A DNA stretch of 64,000 nt. Source: Saccharothrix algeriensis. GTDB lineage: Bacteria > Actinomycetota > Actinomycetes > Mycobacteriales > Pseudonocardiaceae. A model generated the notes under the pieces. It made no database searches. It saw nothing but the letters and a program-made list of their open reading frames with translations, and was not told the origin of the DNA. Made by a program: the position numbers and the translations under genes. Each line of letters begins with the position of its first letter. The first letter of the stretch is position 1. Shown here piece by piece: positions 34,763-42,549 of this stretch. The stretch spans positions 4,622,001-4,686,000 of the forward strand of contig NZ_JAFBCL010000001.1 in the NCBI RefSeq assembly GCF_016907655.1. Reading direction: 5' to 3'.

Positions 34763-35307
34763 TGTATGCAGGGGTGGCGCACCTCCTGCGCTTCGCGCCA
34801 GCGGTGCCGCACCTAGTGCGCATACCGGTGTCTTCGTGTTCTCCTCCCCGTACGGCCTGGGCGCAGCCCAATCATGTTTGTCGGGGGGTGTCAAGCACGC
34901 TCTTCGCTTGACACCCCCCGACAAACATGATTGCCTTCGGCAGGCCGTGCGGGGAGGAGAACACGACCGCCCTTTCTTTTCCTCCTCCTTGGGGGCCTCT
35001 CGGCCGCTCTTCTTACTGAGGTCGCGCACCGATCCGGGTGAGAATTGGTGCGGTACGGATCTCATCGTTGCTGTACCGCCCGAGGCTGAAGGGATTAAAA
35101 GAGTCCTCGCCGGACAGGCAGGCCGCCAAGGAGGAGGAAGAGCAAGAGCGGTCGTGTTCTCCCCGCATGACCTGTCAAAGACGACCATGCTTTCTTGGGG
35201 GGTGCAAGCGAAAAGCGTGCTTGCACCCCCCAAGAAAGCATGGTAGCCCTCCGGGCAGGCCATACGGGGAGAACACGAGGCGACCGGTCTGCACGGGGTG
35301 TGCCGAG
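34763..35307 (+). repeat. Dispersed paired-hairpin element, copy A
   Basis: A copy of the roughly 500-bp element also found near 44.2 and 54.6 kb. Hairpin 1 has an outer stem 34835-34859/34941-34965 (25 bp, one G-T wobble) and a perfect 27-bp inner stem 34870-34896/34906-34932 with a 9-nt loop. Hairpin 2 has an outer stem 35153-35174/35256-35277 (two mismatches) and a perfect 26-bp inner stem 35184-35209/35219-35244. Ends carry imperfect inverted repeats (ACCGGTGTCTTCGTG left). Relative to copies B and C it has about 19 extra bases near 35056. The first 40 bp are shared with copy B only. Frames through it are not conserved among copies, so it is probably non-coding. Confidence 0.9.
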
Positions 35308-35357
35308 AGCGAAAGCTGCAATTGGGGCTGTGCTTCGGCGTTTTGCGGAGGTGTGGG

Positions 35358-36239
35358 TTACGGAACTGCCGCCAGTGGGCGGGTGGGGGTGCGTCGGATC
35401 GTGGTTGCGGCCATGCCGGTGATCACCAGGGCTGCCGCCGCCAGTCGCACGGGGCTGATGTGCTCATCCAGGAAAAGCCACCCGGAGAACATGCCCGCCA
35501 CCGGTACGAGCAGGGCGAACGGGACGACGGTGCTCGCGTCGTGCTCCTTGAGCAGGAAGCTCCACACGCTGAAGCCGAACAAAGTGGAGATCCAGGCGAT
35601 GAACAGCAGCGCGCCGACGCCCGTCCAGCTCAGGTCCCCCAACGCGGTGACGGCGGCGGACGGTCCCTCGAAGACCAGGGAAAGGCCGAGCAGCGGCAGC
35701 ACGGCCACCGCACAGACCCACACGTTGAAGCTCAGCGGGTCCGGTGGGCGGGCGCGGCGGGTGGCCACGTTGGACAGGCCCCAGGCCACCGCGGCGAGGA
35801 TCACCAGCAGCAGCGCGGTGAGGGGGCTGCTCACGCCGTAGTCGATCGCGATCAGCACGATGCCGACCGCCGCCACCGCCATGCCGGCCAGCTGCACCGG
35901 CCGCGGGCGCTCGCGCAGCAGGACCGCGGCGAACACCACGGTGAAGAAGACCTGGCTCTGCAGCACCAGCGAGGACAGCCCGGCCGGCATCCCCAGGCCC
36001 ATCCCGAGGAACAGCAGCCCGAACTTGGCCACGCCCAGCGCGAACGCGACCGCCACCACCCACTTCCAGGCCACGCGCGGCGGTCCGACGAACCACAGGG
36101 CGGGCACGGCGGCGACCAGGAACCGCAGCGACGAGAACAGCAGCGGCGGGAACTCGTCCAGCCCCACCTTGATCACGACGAAGTTGACCCCCCAGATGGT
36201 CGTGATGAGCACCGCCAGGCCGGCATGACGCGGATTCAC
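35358..36239 (-). CDS. EamA (DMT superfamily) transporter
   Basis: A 293-aa exporter-type membrane protein with ten predicted helices in two EamA halves (about residues 5-135 and 147-285). It starts MNPRHAGLAVLITTIWGVNF, typical of the YdcZ/RhtA-like group that exports amino acids or metabolites. The GTG start at 36239 is 74 bp from the divergent LysR gene, its likely regulator. Copy A of the hairpin element ends about 50 bp past its stop codon. Confidence 0.92.
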   Translation of the reverse strand: MNPRHAGLAVLITTIWGVNFVVIKVGLDEFPPLLFSSLRFLVAAVPALWFVGPPRVAWKWVVAVAFALGVAKFGLLFLGMGLGMPAGLSSLVLQSQVFFTVVFAAVLLRERPRPVQLAGMAVAAVGIVLIAIDYGVSSPLTALLLVILAAVAWGLSNVATRRARPPDPLSFNVWVCAVAVLPLLGLSLVFEGPSAAVTALGDLSWTGVGALLFIAWISTLFGFSVWSFLLKEHDASTVVPFALLVPVAGMFSGWLFLDEHISPVRLAAAALVITGMAATTIRRTPTRPLAAVP

Positions 36240-36301
36240 GTCATCGAGTCTGCGGTGAGTCGATCATTTAGCACCAGCGACGAGTTCTGAACGCTTGGGT
36301 T

Positions 36302-36307
36302 TAGGAT
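36302..36307 (+). promoter_or_regulatory. Candidate -10 box for a leaderless lysR-type mRNA
   Basis: TAGGAT lies six bases before the ATG at 36314, with no ribosome-binding site visible. Confidence 0.45.
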
Positions 36308-36313
36308 CGCTAC

Positions 36314-37222
36314 ATGCTCGATCTCGGGAGGCTCCGCGCGCTGCACGCGGTGGCGCGGCACGGCTCGGTGGGCGCGGCGGCCACCGCCCTGGGCTACACG
36401 CCGTCGGCGGTGTCCCAGCAGATCGCCAAGCTGGAGCGCGAGACCCGCACCACGCTGCTGGAGCGGCGGGGCCGGGGCGTCGCGCTGACCGACGCCGCGC
36501 ACCTGCTCGCCGCGACCGCCGACCAGGTGCTCAAGCTGGTCGAGCACGCCGAGGTGACCCTGGAGGAGCAGCGCGGCGCGGCGGTGGGGGAGCTGCGCGT
36601 CGGCGCGTTCGCCACGGCCGCCCGGGGCCTGCTGCCGGCGGCGCTGGTCGCGCTCGCCCGCGACCACCCGGCGCTGGACCTCCGGCTGGTGGAGACCGAC
36701 CCGCCGCAGGGGCTGGAGGCCGTGGCGCGCGGCGAGCTGGACATGGCGGTCACCCACGACTGGGTCAACGCGCCGCTGGCCGTCCCGGAGGGCGTGTCCC
36801 GGACGCAGCTCGGCGAGGACCTCGCGGACGTGCTGCTGCCCGCCGGGCACCCGCTGGCCGACCGCGCGGTGCTGGTGCCGCAGGACCTGGCCGGCGAGCG
36901 CTGGATCTGCCAGCCCGAGGGCACGATCTGCCACGACTGGCTGGTCAACACCGTCCGGGGCGCAGGCATGGAGCCGGACCTGGCCTACCGGATCGCCGAG
37001 TACGACACGCAGCTGGCGCTGCTGGCCGCGGGGATCGGCGTCGCGCTGCTGCCCCGCCTCGGCCGCGGGCCGCTGCCGGCCTCCGTGCGGGCGGTCCCGT
37101 TCACGCCCACGCCGACGCGGCGGGTGTTCGCCGTGTGGCGCGCGCAGGCCACCCGGCGGCCCGCCGTGGTGGCCGCGCTCGACGCGCTGCGGAACTGCTG
37201 GGGCGACCGCTCGACCGCCTGA
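36314..37222 (+). CDS. LysR family transcriptional regulator
   Basis: A 302-aa regulator. The N-terminal winged helix is LRALHAVARHGSVGAAATAL followed by Y-T-P-S-A-V-S-Q-Q-I-A-K-L-E. The C-terminal co-inducer domain (about residues 90-295) has the two-lobed periplasmic-binding fold. It is divergent from the EamA exporter, the classic arrangement in which LysR controls its neighbour in response to an exported or related compound. Confidence 0.93.
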   Translation: MLDLGRLRALHAVARHGSVGAAATALGYTPSAVSQQIAKLERETRTTLLERRGRGVALTDAAHLLAATADQVLKLVEHAEVTLEEQRGAAVGELRVGAFATAARGLLPAALVALARDHPALDLRLVETDPPQGLEAVARGELDMAVTHDWVNAPLAVPEGVSRTQLGEDLADVLLPAGHPLADRAVLVPQDLAGERWICQPEGTICHDWLVNTVRGAGMEPDLAYRIAEYDTQLALLAAGIGVALLPRLGRGPLPASVRAVPFTPTPTRRVFAVWRAQATRRPAVVAALDALRNCWGDRSTA

Positions 37223-37259
37223 GCAGCGCACCCGAGCAGCGCACCCGAGCAACGCGCCC
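37221..37259. repeat. Three tandem 13-bp repeats
   Basis: GAGCAGCGCACCC occurs twice perfectly and a third time with two changes, starting at the lysR-type stop codon. Confidence 0.8.
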
Positions 37260-37365
37260 GAGCGGAGCCCCGCGCAGCGATCCGGCAACGCCGCGTAGCG
37301 CCGCCGTCCCTCGCGACGACTTCCGGGACGGGCGACCGACTCCTCGCCGCGCCGACCCCCCACCA

Positions 37366-37406
37366 GGGGACCTCCCAGGGAACTTCCGCCACCGTGGGAG
37401 GTCCCC
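37366..37406. terminator. Bidirectional terminator hairpin
   Basis: A 12-bp perfect stem (GGGGACCTCCCA, 37366-37377, with 37395-37406) lies between the convergent LysR and GntR genes. Confidence 0.65.
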
Positions 37407-37429
37407 GCCCCGGCGGCGGGGGTGACCGG

Positions 37430-38101
37430 TCAGTCCGTGTGCCGCTCCAGCAGCTCCTCCAGGAACCCGCCCGCCTCGGCCGCCGCCCGCGCCGGGTCGC
37501 GGTCGCGGACCGCCTCCAGCAGGCCGGCGTGCGAGACGTGGTCGTCGTCGTGGTCGGTCTCCACCGTCGCCGTGATGCTGGCCCGCACCGCTTCGGTCAG
37601 CCCCTGGTACAGCTCGGCCAGCAGGGTGTTGTGCGAGCACTGGACCAGCAGCACGTGGAACGCGGCGTCCCGCTCCACCAGCCGCTCCCAGTCCTTGGCG
37701 GCGAGCGCGGCGTCCCGCTCGGCGAGCAGCGCCTCCAGCCGGCGCAGTTCCTCGTCGGTGCGCTGGGAGGCCGCCAGCCGGGCTCCCTCGACCTCGAGCG
37801 TGCGCCGCACCTGGAGCACGTCGCGCAGCTCGCTGCCGCACAGCCGCCGGACCGCGCCGGACAGCTCGCTGGTGGCGCGCACGAACGTGCCGTCACCCTG
37901 GCGGACCTCCAGCAGGCCGGCGTGGGACAGCGCGCGCACCGCCTCCCGGACGGTGTTGCGGCCGACGCCCAGCGCCGTGACGAGTTCCGGCTCCGGCGGG
38001 ATGCGCTGGCCGACCGGCCACTCGCCGCCGGCGATCGCGCCCCTCATCTGGTCGATCACCTGGTCGACGAGTCCGGCCCGTCGGGTAGTGGCCAACGGCA
38101 C
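37430..38101 (-). CDS. GntR family regulator, FadR/FCD subfamily
   Basis: A 223-aa repressor. The winged helix spans residues about 10-75 (RIPPEPELVTALGVGRNTVR, then E-A-V-R-A-L; HAGLLEVRQGDGTFV). The all-helical FCD effector domain follows (FHVLLVQCSHNTLLAELYQG; HAGLLEAVRDRDPARA). It is divergent from an MFS transporter with only 47 bp between starts, so it probably controls that gene and itself. Confidence 0.92.
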   Translation of the reverse strand: MPLATTRRAGLVDQVIDQMRGAIAGGEWPVGQRIPPEPELVTALGVGRNTVREAVRALSHAGLLEVRQGDGTFVRATSELSGAVRRLCGSELRDVLQVRRTLEVEGARLAASQRTDEELRRLEALLAERDAALAAKDWERLVERDAAFHVLLVQCSHNTLLAELYQGLTEAVRASITATVETDHDDDHVSHAGLLEAVRDRDPARAAAEAGGFLEELLERHTD

Positions 38102-38121
38102 AGCGTCATCCTTTCATCCGA

Positions 38122-38132
38122 ACATCCCATGT
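38122..38132. promoter_or_regulatory. Candidate operator between GntR and MFS genes
   Basis: ACATCCCATGT, a 4-3-4 dyad, lies in the 47-bp divergent gap. FadR-type regulators use short dyads with small spacers; the assignment is by position and symmetry. Confidence 0.4.
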
Positions 38133-38148
38133 CTGAAATAGTAGGCCG

Positions 38149-39444
38149 GTGACGATCCAGCAGACCGAGCCAGACCGGACACCGTCGAAGGTTCACATTG
38201 CCACCGATCCCCGTGCCAATGCGACGATCGAGGTCCATCCTTCTGGTAGTCCGGCTGCTGCGGTGGCGCGGAGCCGCCAAGTTGCCCTGGTCGGCAGCAC
38301 CCTGTTGGCGATCGGCGTAGCGCTGGCCGCCGCCAACCTGCGCCCGGCGGTCACCAGCCTGGCCTCCGTGCTCGGCGACGTCCGGGACTCGCTGGGCGTG
38401 TCCACCGCCTGGGCCTCGCTGCTGACCGCCGTCCCCACGCTGTGCTTCGGCTTCGCGGCCTTCCTCGCGCCGTGGCTCGGCCGCCGGCTCGGCATGGCCC
38501 GCGCGGTGGGCCTGTCCCTGGCCGTCCTCACGGCCGGGCTGGTGCTGCGGGTGGTCGACGGGCCCGCGGCGGTGCTCGGCGGCACGTTCGTCGCGTGCGC
38601 CGGGATCGCGGTGTGCAACGTGCTGATCCCCGTGGTGGTCAAGGACTCCTTCCCCGGCCGGGTCGGCCTGGTCACCGGCGTGTACACCGCGGCCCTCGCG
38701 GCCGGCGCGGCCCTGGGCGCGGCGTTCACGCCCGGCCTGGAGTCGCTGCTGGGCTCGTGGCGGCTCGCGGTCGGGGCGTGGGCGTTCCTGTCGCTGGCGG
38801 CGCTGCTGGTGTGGCTGGCCGGCGCCCGGCACGGCGAGGTGGCCCGCTCGGCGGCGCCCCGGGCCACCGGGCCCAGGCGCTCCCTGTTCCGCAGCCCGCT
38901 CGCGTGGGTGGTCACCGTCTTCTTCGGCCTGCAGTCGCTGCTGGCCTACACCGTCATGGGGTGGCTGCCGCAGATCCTCGGCGACGCCGGCGTCGACCGG
39001 ACCACGGCCGGGCTCCTGCTCGCGATCACCATGGTGCTCGGCGTGCCGGTGAGCCTGGTCGTCCCGCCGCTCGCGGCGCGCCGCCCCGGCCAGTCCGGCA
39101 TGGTGCTCGCGCTCGGGTCGCTGTCGGTGGCCGGCGTGCTCGGGCTGGCCCTCGCGCCCTCCGCCGCGCCCGCCCTGTGGGTGGTGCTGATCGGCGTCGG
39201 CATGGGCATCTTCCCGCTCGCCCTGGTGATGATCTCGCTGCGCACGTCGTCCACCGCGGACACCGCCCGGCTCTCCGCGATGGCGCAGAGCATCGGCTAC
39301 CTGATCTCCGCGACCGGGCCGTTCGCGTTCGGCGTGCTGCGCGGGGCGACCGGGTCCTGGACGGTGTCCATGCTGGTCCTGGTGGCCCTGCTGGTGCTGC
39401 TGACGGGGCTGGGCTGGATCGCCGGCCGGCCGCGCACGGTCTGA
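38149..39444 (+). CDS. MFS transporter, CynX/NimT type
   Basis: A 431-aa major facilitator with twelve predicted helices after a roughly 45-residue polar N-terminus. The first helix carries LAAANLRPAVTSLASVLGDV, a hallmark of the CynX/NimT (cyanate/2-nitroimidazole) subgroup. The substrate cannot be inferred. A very strong convergent terminator follows. Confidence 0.9.
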   Translation: MTIQQTEPDRTPSKVHIATDPRANATIEVHPSGSPAAAVARSRQVALVGSTLLAIGVALAAANLRPAVTSLASVLGDVRDSLGVSTAWASLLTAVPTLCFGFAAFLAPWLGRRLGMARAVGLSLAVLTAGLVLRVVDGPAAVLGGTFVACAGIAVCNVLIPVVVKDSFPGRVGLVTGVYTAALAAGAALGAAFTPGLESLLGSWRLAVGAWAFLSLAALLVWLAGARHGEVARSAAPRATGPRRSLFRSPLAWVVTVFFGLQSLLAYTVMGWLPQILGDAGVDRTTAGLLLAITMVLGVPVSLVVPPLAARRPGQSGMVLALGSLSVAGVLGLALAPSAAPALWVVLIGVGMGIFPLALVMISLRTSSTADTARLSAMAQSIGYLISATGPFAFGVLRGATGSWTVSMLVLVALLVLLTGLGWIAGRPRTV

Positions 39445-39457
39445 GCCGCCCTTCGCG

Positions 39458-39506
39458 CGCGAACGGCGCGGGAGGGGGCGCCGCGCCCCCTCCCGCGCCG
39501 TTCGCG
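39458..39506. terminator. Very strong 23-bp hairpin terminator
   Basis: A perfect 23-bp stem (39458-39480 with 39484-39506, beginning CGCGAACGGCGCGGG) closed by a 3-nt CCG loop lies between the convergent MFS and mtr genes. Confidence 0.8.
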
Positions 39507-39513
39507 GCGTGCG

Positions 39514-40920
39514 TCAGTCCAGCGGCAGGCCGAGCAGCGCGTTCTCGACCACCTCGGGCATGGCCGGGTGGATCCAGTACTGGCCGCGCGCCATCGTGCG
39601 CGCGTCCAGGCCGAAGCTCATCGCCTGCACGATCGGCTGGATCACGCTGGAAGCCTGCGGGCCGATGATGTGCGCGCCCAGGATGAGCCCGGTGGCCGGG
39701 TCGGCGAGGACCTTGGCGAAGCCCGTCGTGTCCTCCATCGCCCAGCCGTAGGCGATCGACGCGTACGCCTGCGAGGCCGCCACGTACCGCACGCCCCGCT
39801 CCCGGGCCTGCTCCTCGGTCAGCCCGACCGACGCGATCTGCGGCGACGAGAACACCGCCGAGGGGACGTGCCGGTGGTCGGCCGCGACCGGGTCGTCCGG
39901 GTGCAGCAGGTTGTGCTGCACGACCCGCGCCTCGTGGTTGGCCACGTGCTTGAGCTGGTGCTCGGAGCTGATGTCGCCCAGGGCGAGGATCCCCTCGGCG
40001 GTGGTCCGCTGGAACTCGTCCACGACGACCCGGCCGTCCGGGTGCACGGCCACGCCCGTCGCGGCCAGGTCGAGCAGGTCGGAGTTGGGCGTGCGGCCGA
40101 CGGCGACCAGCAGCTCGTCGGACTCCACGACCTCCGCGCCGTCCGGGCCCTCCAGGTGCAGCCGCAGGACGCCGTCCACGCGCTCGGCCCGCACGGCCTT
40201 CCGGCTCAGCCGGACGTCCCACTTCCGCGCGGCCAGCGCCGTGAACCGCTCGGCGACCTCGCGGTCCTCGCGGCGCAGCAGCAGGTCCGAGCGGGCGATC
40301 ACGGTCACCGCCACGCCGAAGGACGAGAACACGTGCGCGAACTCGGCGGCCACGAAACCGCCGCCCAGGATCGTCAGGCGCTCGGGCAGCGCGTCCAGCC
40401 GCATGATCGTGTCGGAGGTGTGGTAGCCGGCCGCCGCCAGGTCCGCCACCGCCGGCACGACCGGCCGGGACCCCGCGGCCAGCACGAACCGGTCGGCGGT
40501 GATCACCTCGCCGGTCCCGGTGTCCAGCGTCCGCGGCCCGACGAACCGGGCCGTGCCCTCGTACAGGGTGACGTTGGCGTTCTCCTCGGCCCGCCACCGC
40601 CTGCCGCCCTCGGCGAGCGGGTCGATGCGGCCGAAGATCCGGTCGCGCACGTCGGCCCAGCGGACGCCGTCCAGGGTCGCGTCCACGCCGAGCCGCGCGC
40701 CGGACGCGGGCGCGGCGGCGACGTCGGCGGTGTGCACGAACATCTTCGTCGGGATGCACCCGACGTTGACGCACGTGCCGCCGAACACCCCCTTCTCGAC
40801 GATCGCGACGTCCCAGTCGGCGAAGCGCTCGTCGGCGATCGAGTTGCCGGAGCCGGTGCCGATGATGACCAGGTCGAAGTGCCTCACGTCGTGCTGCAAC
40901 CCGCGGCGCGGGCCGCTCAT
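39514..40920 (-). CDS. mtr: Mycothione reductase
   Basis: An FAD- and NADPH-dependent disulfide reductase that regenerates mycothiol, the actinobacterial glutathione substitute. The redox-active motif is GGTCVNVGCIPTKM, with FAD-binding LVIIGTGSGNSIAD and ILALGDISSEHQLKHVANHE. The C-terminal interface has YWIHPAMPEVVENAL with the catalytic His-x-x-x-x-Glu. ATG 40920 overlaps the upstream stop as ATGA; a GTG at 40887 (V-R-H-F-D-L-V-I-I-G) is an alternative. Strong support for an actinobacterial host. Confidence 0.95.
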   Translation of the reverse strand: MSGPRRGLQHDVRHFDLVIIGTGSGNSIADERFADWDVAIVEKGVFGGTCVNVGCIPTKMFVHTADVAAAPASGARLGVDATLDGVRWADVRDRIFGRIDPLAEGGRRWRAEENANVTLYEGTARFVGPRTLDTGTGEVITADRFVLAAGSRPVVPAVADLAAAGYHTSDTIMRLDALPERLTILGGGFVAAEFAHVFSSFGVAVTVIARSDLLLRREDREVAERFTALAARKWDVRLSRKAVRAERVDGVLRLHLEGPDGAEVVESDELLVAVGRTPNSDLLDLAATGVAVHPDGRVVVDEFQRTTAEGILALGDISSEHQLKHVANHEARVVQHNLLHPDDPVAADHRHVPSAVFSSPQIASVGLTEEQARERGVRYVAASQAYASIAYGWAMEDTTGFAKVLADPATGLILGAHIIGPQASSVIQPIVQAMSFGLDARTMARGQYWIHPAMPEVVENALLGLPLD

Positions 40921-41456
40921 TCCCCCGGTCGGCTCGCGTAGACCGGGGTCATGACCGCGCGGGCCAGCGTGTGGAACGCCAGGTTGAAGCCGACCGCGGC
41001 GGGCGACGCGTCGGGCGTGACGTCGAGCGCCGCCACGTCCACCGCGTGCACCACGAAGAAGTACCGGTGCGCCGGGTCGCCCTCGGGCGGGGCCGCGCCG
41101 CCGAACGCGCGGGTGCCGTAGTCGTTGCGCACGTGGAAAGCGCCGCCGGGCAGCGCGTCGTCCGACGCGCCCGCGCCGGCCTCCAGCGACGTCACCGACG
41201 CCGGGAGGTTCACCGCGACCCAGTGCCAGAACCCGGACGGGGTCGGCGCGTCCGGGTCGAAGCAGGTCACCACGAAGCTCTTCGTGCCCTCCGGGAAGCC
41301 CGACCAGCTCAGCTGCGGCGAGGTGTCGCCGCCCGAGTGCACCTGGGCGTCCGGCAGCGTCTCGCCGTCCCGCACGTCGGTGGAGGTCACCGTGAACGAC
41401 GGCACGGCGGGCAGCAGCGAGTAGGGGTCGGGGGCCACGGGGCGCTCAAGGCTCAT
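40917..41456 (-). CDS. YbhB/YbcL family (PEBP-like) protein
   Basis: A 180-aa phosphatidylethanolamine-binding-protein-like protein. Motifs are SPQLSWSGFPEGTKSFVV, CFDPDAPTPSGFWHW and ending YFFVVHAVDVAAL. ATG 41456 is chosen because GGAGG lies eight bases upstream; the frame extends further to 41579 without conservation. It overlaps mtr by four bases, forming a two-gene unit. Function in bacteria is unclear. Confidence 0.92.
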   Translation of the reverse strand: MSLERPVAPDPYSLLPAVPSFTVTSTDVRDGETLPDAQVHSGGDTSPQLSWSGFPEGTKSFVVTCFDPDAPTPSGFWHWVAVNLPASVTSLEAGAGASDDALPGGAFHVRNDYGTRAFGGAAPPEGDPAHRYFFVVHAVDVAALDVTPDASPAAVGFNLAFHTLARAVMTPVYASRPGE

Positions 41457-41629
41457 CTCGGAATCCTCCACGGGTGGGTCGGCGGAACCGGTCATGACCC
41501 TATCGTCGGGTGAACTGCGTTGCAGATTCATCACCGGTGGCCCGTTGCGGCCCCGCGCAGGACGCAGAATGGTCGACACGGCCCCGCGGCGAGGGAGCGG
41601 GGCGTGGTTCCAGGGGGGATTTCCGGATC

Positions 41630-42445
41630 ATGCGAAAAGTCGGTGTTGCGGTCGCGGCTGCCCTGATCGCGGCCACGGCGGCGTGCGCGCCCGCGCCCGC
41701 CCACCCCGCCGCGCCCGCGGCGGGCACCTCGACCACCGCGACGACCACGACCACCCCGCCGACGGCGGTGCCCGGTCCCGGCGGCACGACGGTGCCGGTG
41801 TTCCAGCACCCCTACCGGTACGGCACGGCGCAGGCGAACGCGCCGGCGGGCGAGGACGGGCTGCTGCCCGTGGTGCGGCGCATCCGGACCGACAAGCCGT
41901 ACGTGTTCATCACCATCGACGACGGCGCGGTGCGGCACCCGGCGGCGCTGGAGCTGATGCGCTCGGCCAACGTGCGGCCGTCGCTGTTCCTCAACACCAA
42001 GCACGTCCAGGAGGACCCGGCCTACTTCAAGGCGTTCCAGGACGAGGCCGGGGCCGGGGTGCACGCGCACACCGCGAGCCACCCGAACCTGCAGGGCAGG
42101 CCCTACGACTTCCAGCGCCGGGAGATCTGCGGCAACGCCGACTACCTGGAGGCGCAGGTGGGCAAGCGCCCCAAGCTGTTCCGCCCGCCGTTCGGCAACT
42201 ACGACCACGCGACCCGCAAGGCGGCGACCGACTGCGGGTTCACCGCCCTGGTGATGTGGACGGCGGCGGTCAACGACGGCGTGGTGCAGTTCCAGGCCGG
42301 CGGCAAGCTCAACGCGGGCGACATCGTGCTCATGCACTTCCGCCGGACGTTCGTGGAGGACTTCGTCGCCTTCCTGGAGCGGTGCAAGCAGGACGGGCTG
42401 ATCCCCGTGCCGCTGGAGGACCACCTGGCGGTGACCCGGCCCTGA
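41630..42445 (+). CDS. Polysaccharide deacetylase lipoprotein
   Basis: A 271-aa NodB-type carbohydrate esterase. The signal peptide ends in a lipobox-like A-T-A-A-C, followed by a Thr/Pro-rich linker. Catalytic motifs are FITIDDG (usually T-F-D-D-G), HTASHPNL with the metal-binding His pair, and FRPPFGNYD. A late ADIVLMHF-like motif (GDIVLMHFRR) fits the family. Substrate could be peptidoglycan or another N-acetylated polymer. ATG at 41630 has AGGGGGGAT upstream. Confidence 0.92.
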   Translation: MRKVGVAVAAALIAATAACAPAPAHPAAPAAGTSTTATTTTTPPTAVPGPGGTTVPVFQHPYRYGTAQANAPAGEDGLLPVVRRIRTDKPYVFITIDDGAVRHPAALELMRSANVRPSLFLNTKHVQEDPAYFKAFQDEAGAGVHAHTASHPNLQGRPYDFQRREICGNADYLEAQVGKRPKLFRPPFGNYDHATRKAATDCGFTALVMWTAAVNDGVVQFQAGGKLNAGDIVLMHFRRTFVEDFVAFLERCKQDGLIPVPLEDHLAVTRP

Positions 42446-42549
42446 CCCGGGCCCCGTTCCGGCCCCGACCGCTTGCCGGGGCGTGAAGACCCGGTGAACG
42501 TCCCGCGGAGCCACCGGTTCGGAGCGGGCGGGCGCGGTGAGAATCCGGT

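Noticed and set aside
34835..35277. Hairpin elements as a retron (msr/msd)
   Set aside because: No reverse transcriptase gene lies near any of the three copies, and the paired inverted layout does not match an msr-msd.
34804..35307. Hairpin elements as integron attC sites or a CRISPR array
   Set aside because: No integrase-type gene nearby (XerC is 30 kb away), no R/L box layout, and no short regularly spaced direct repeats with spacers.
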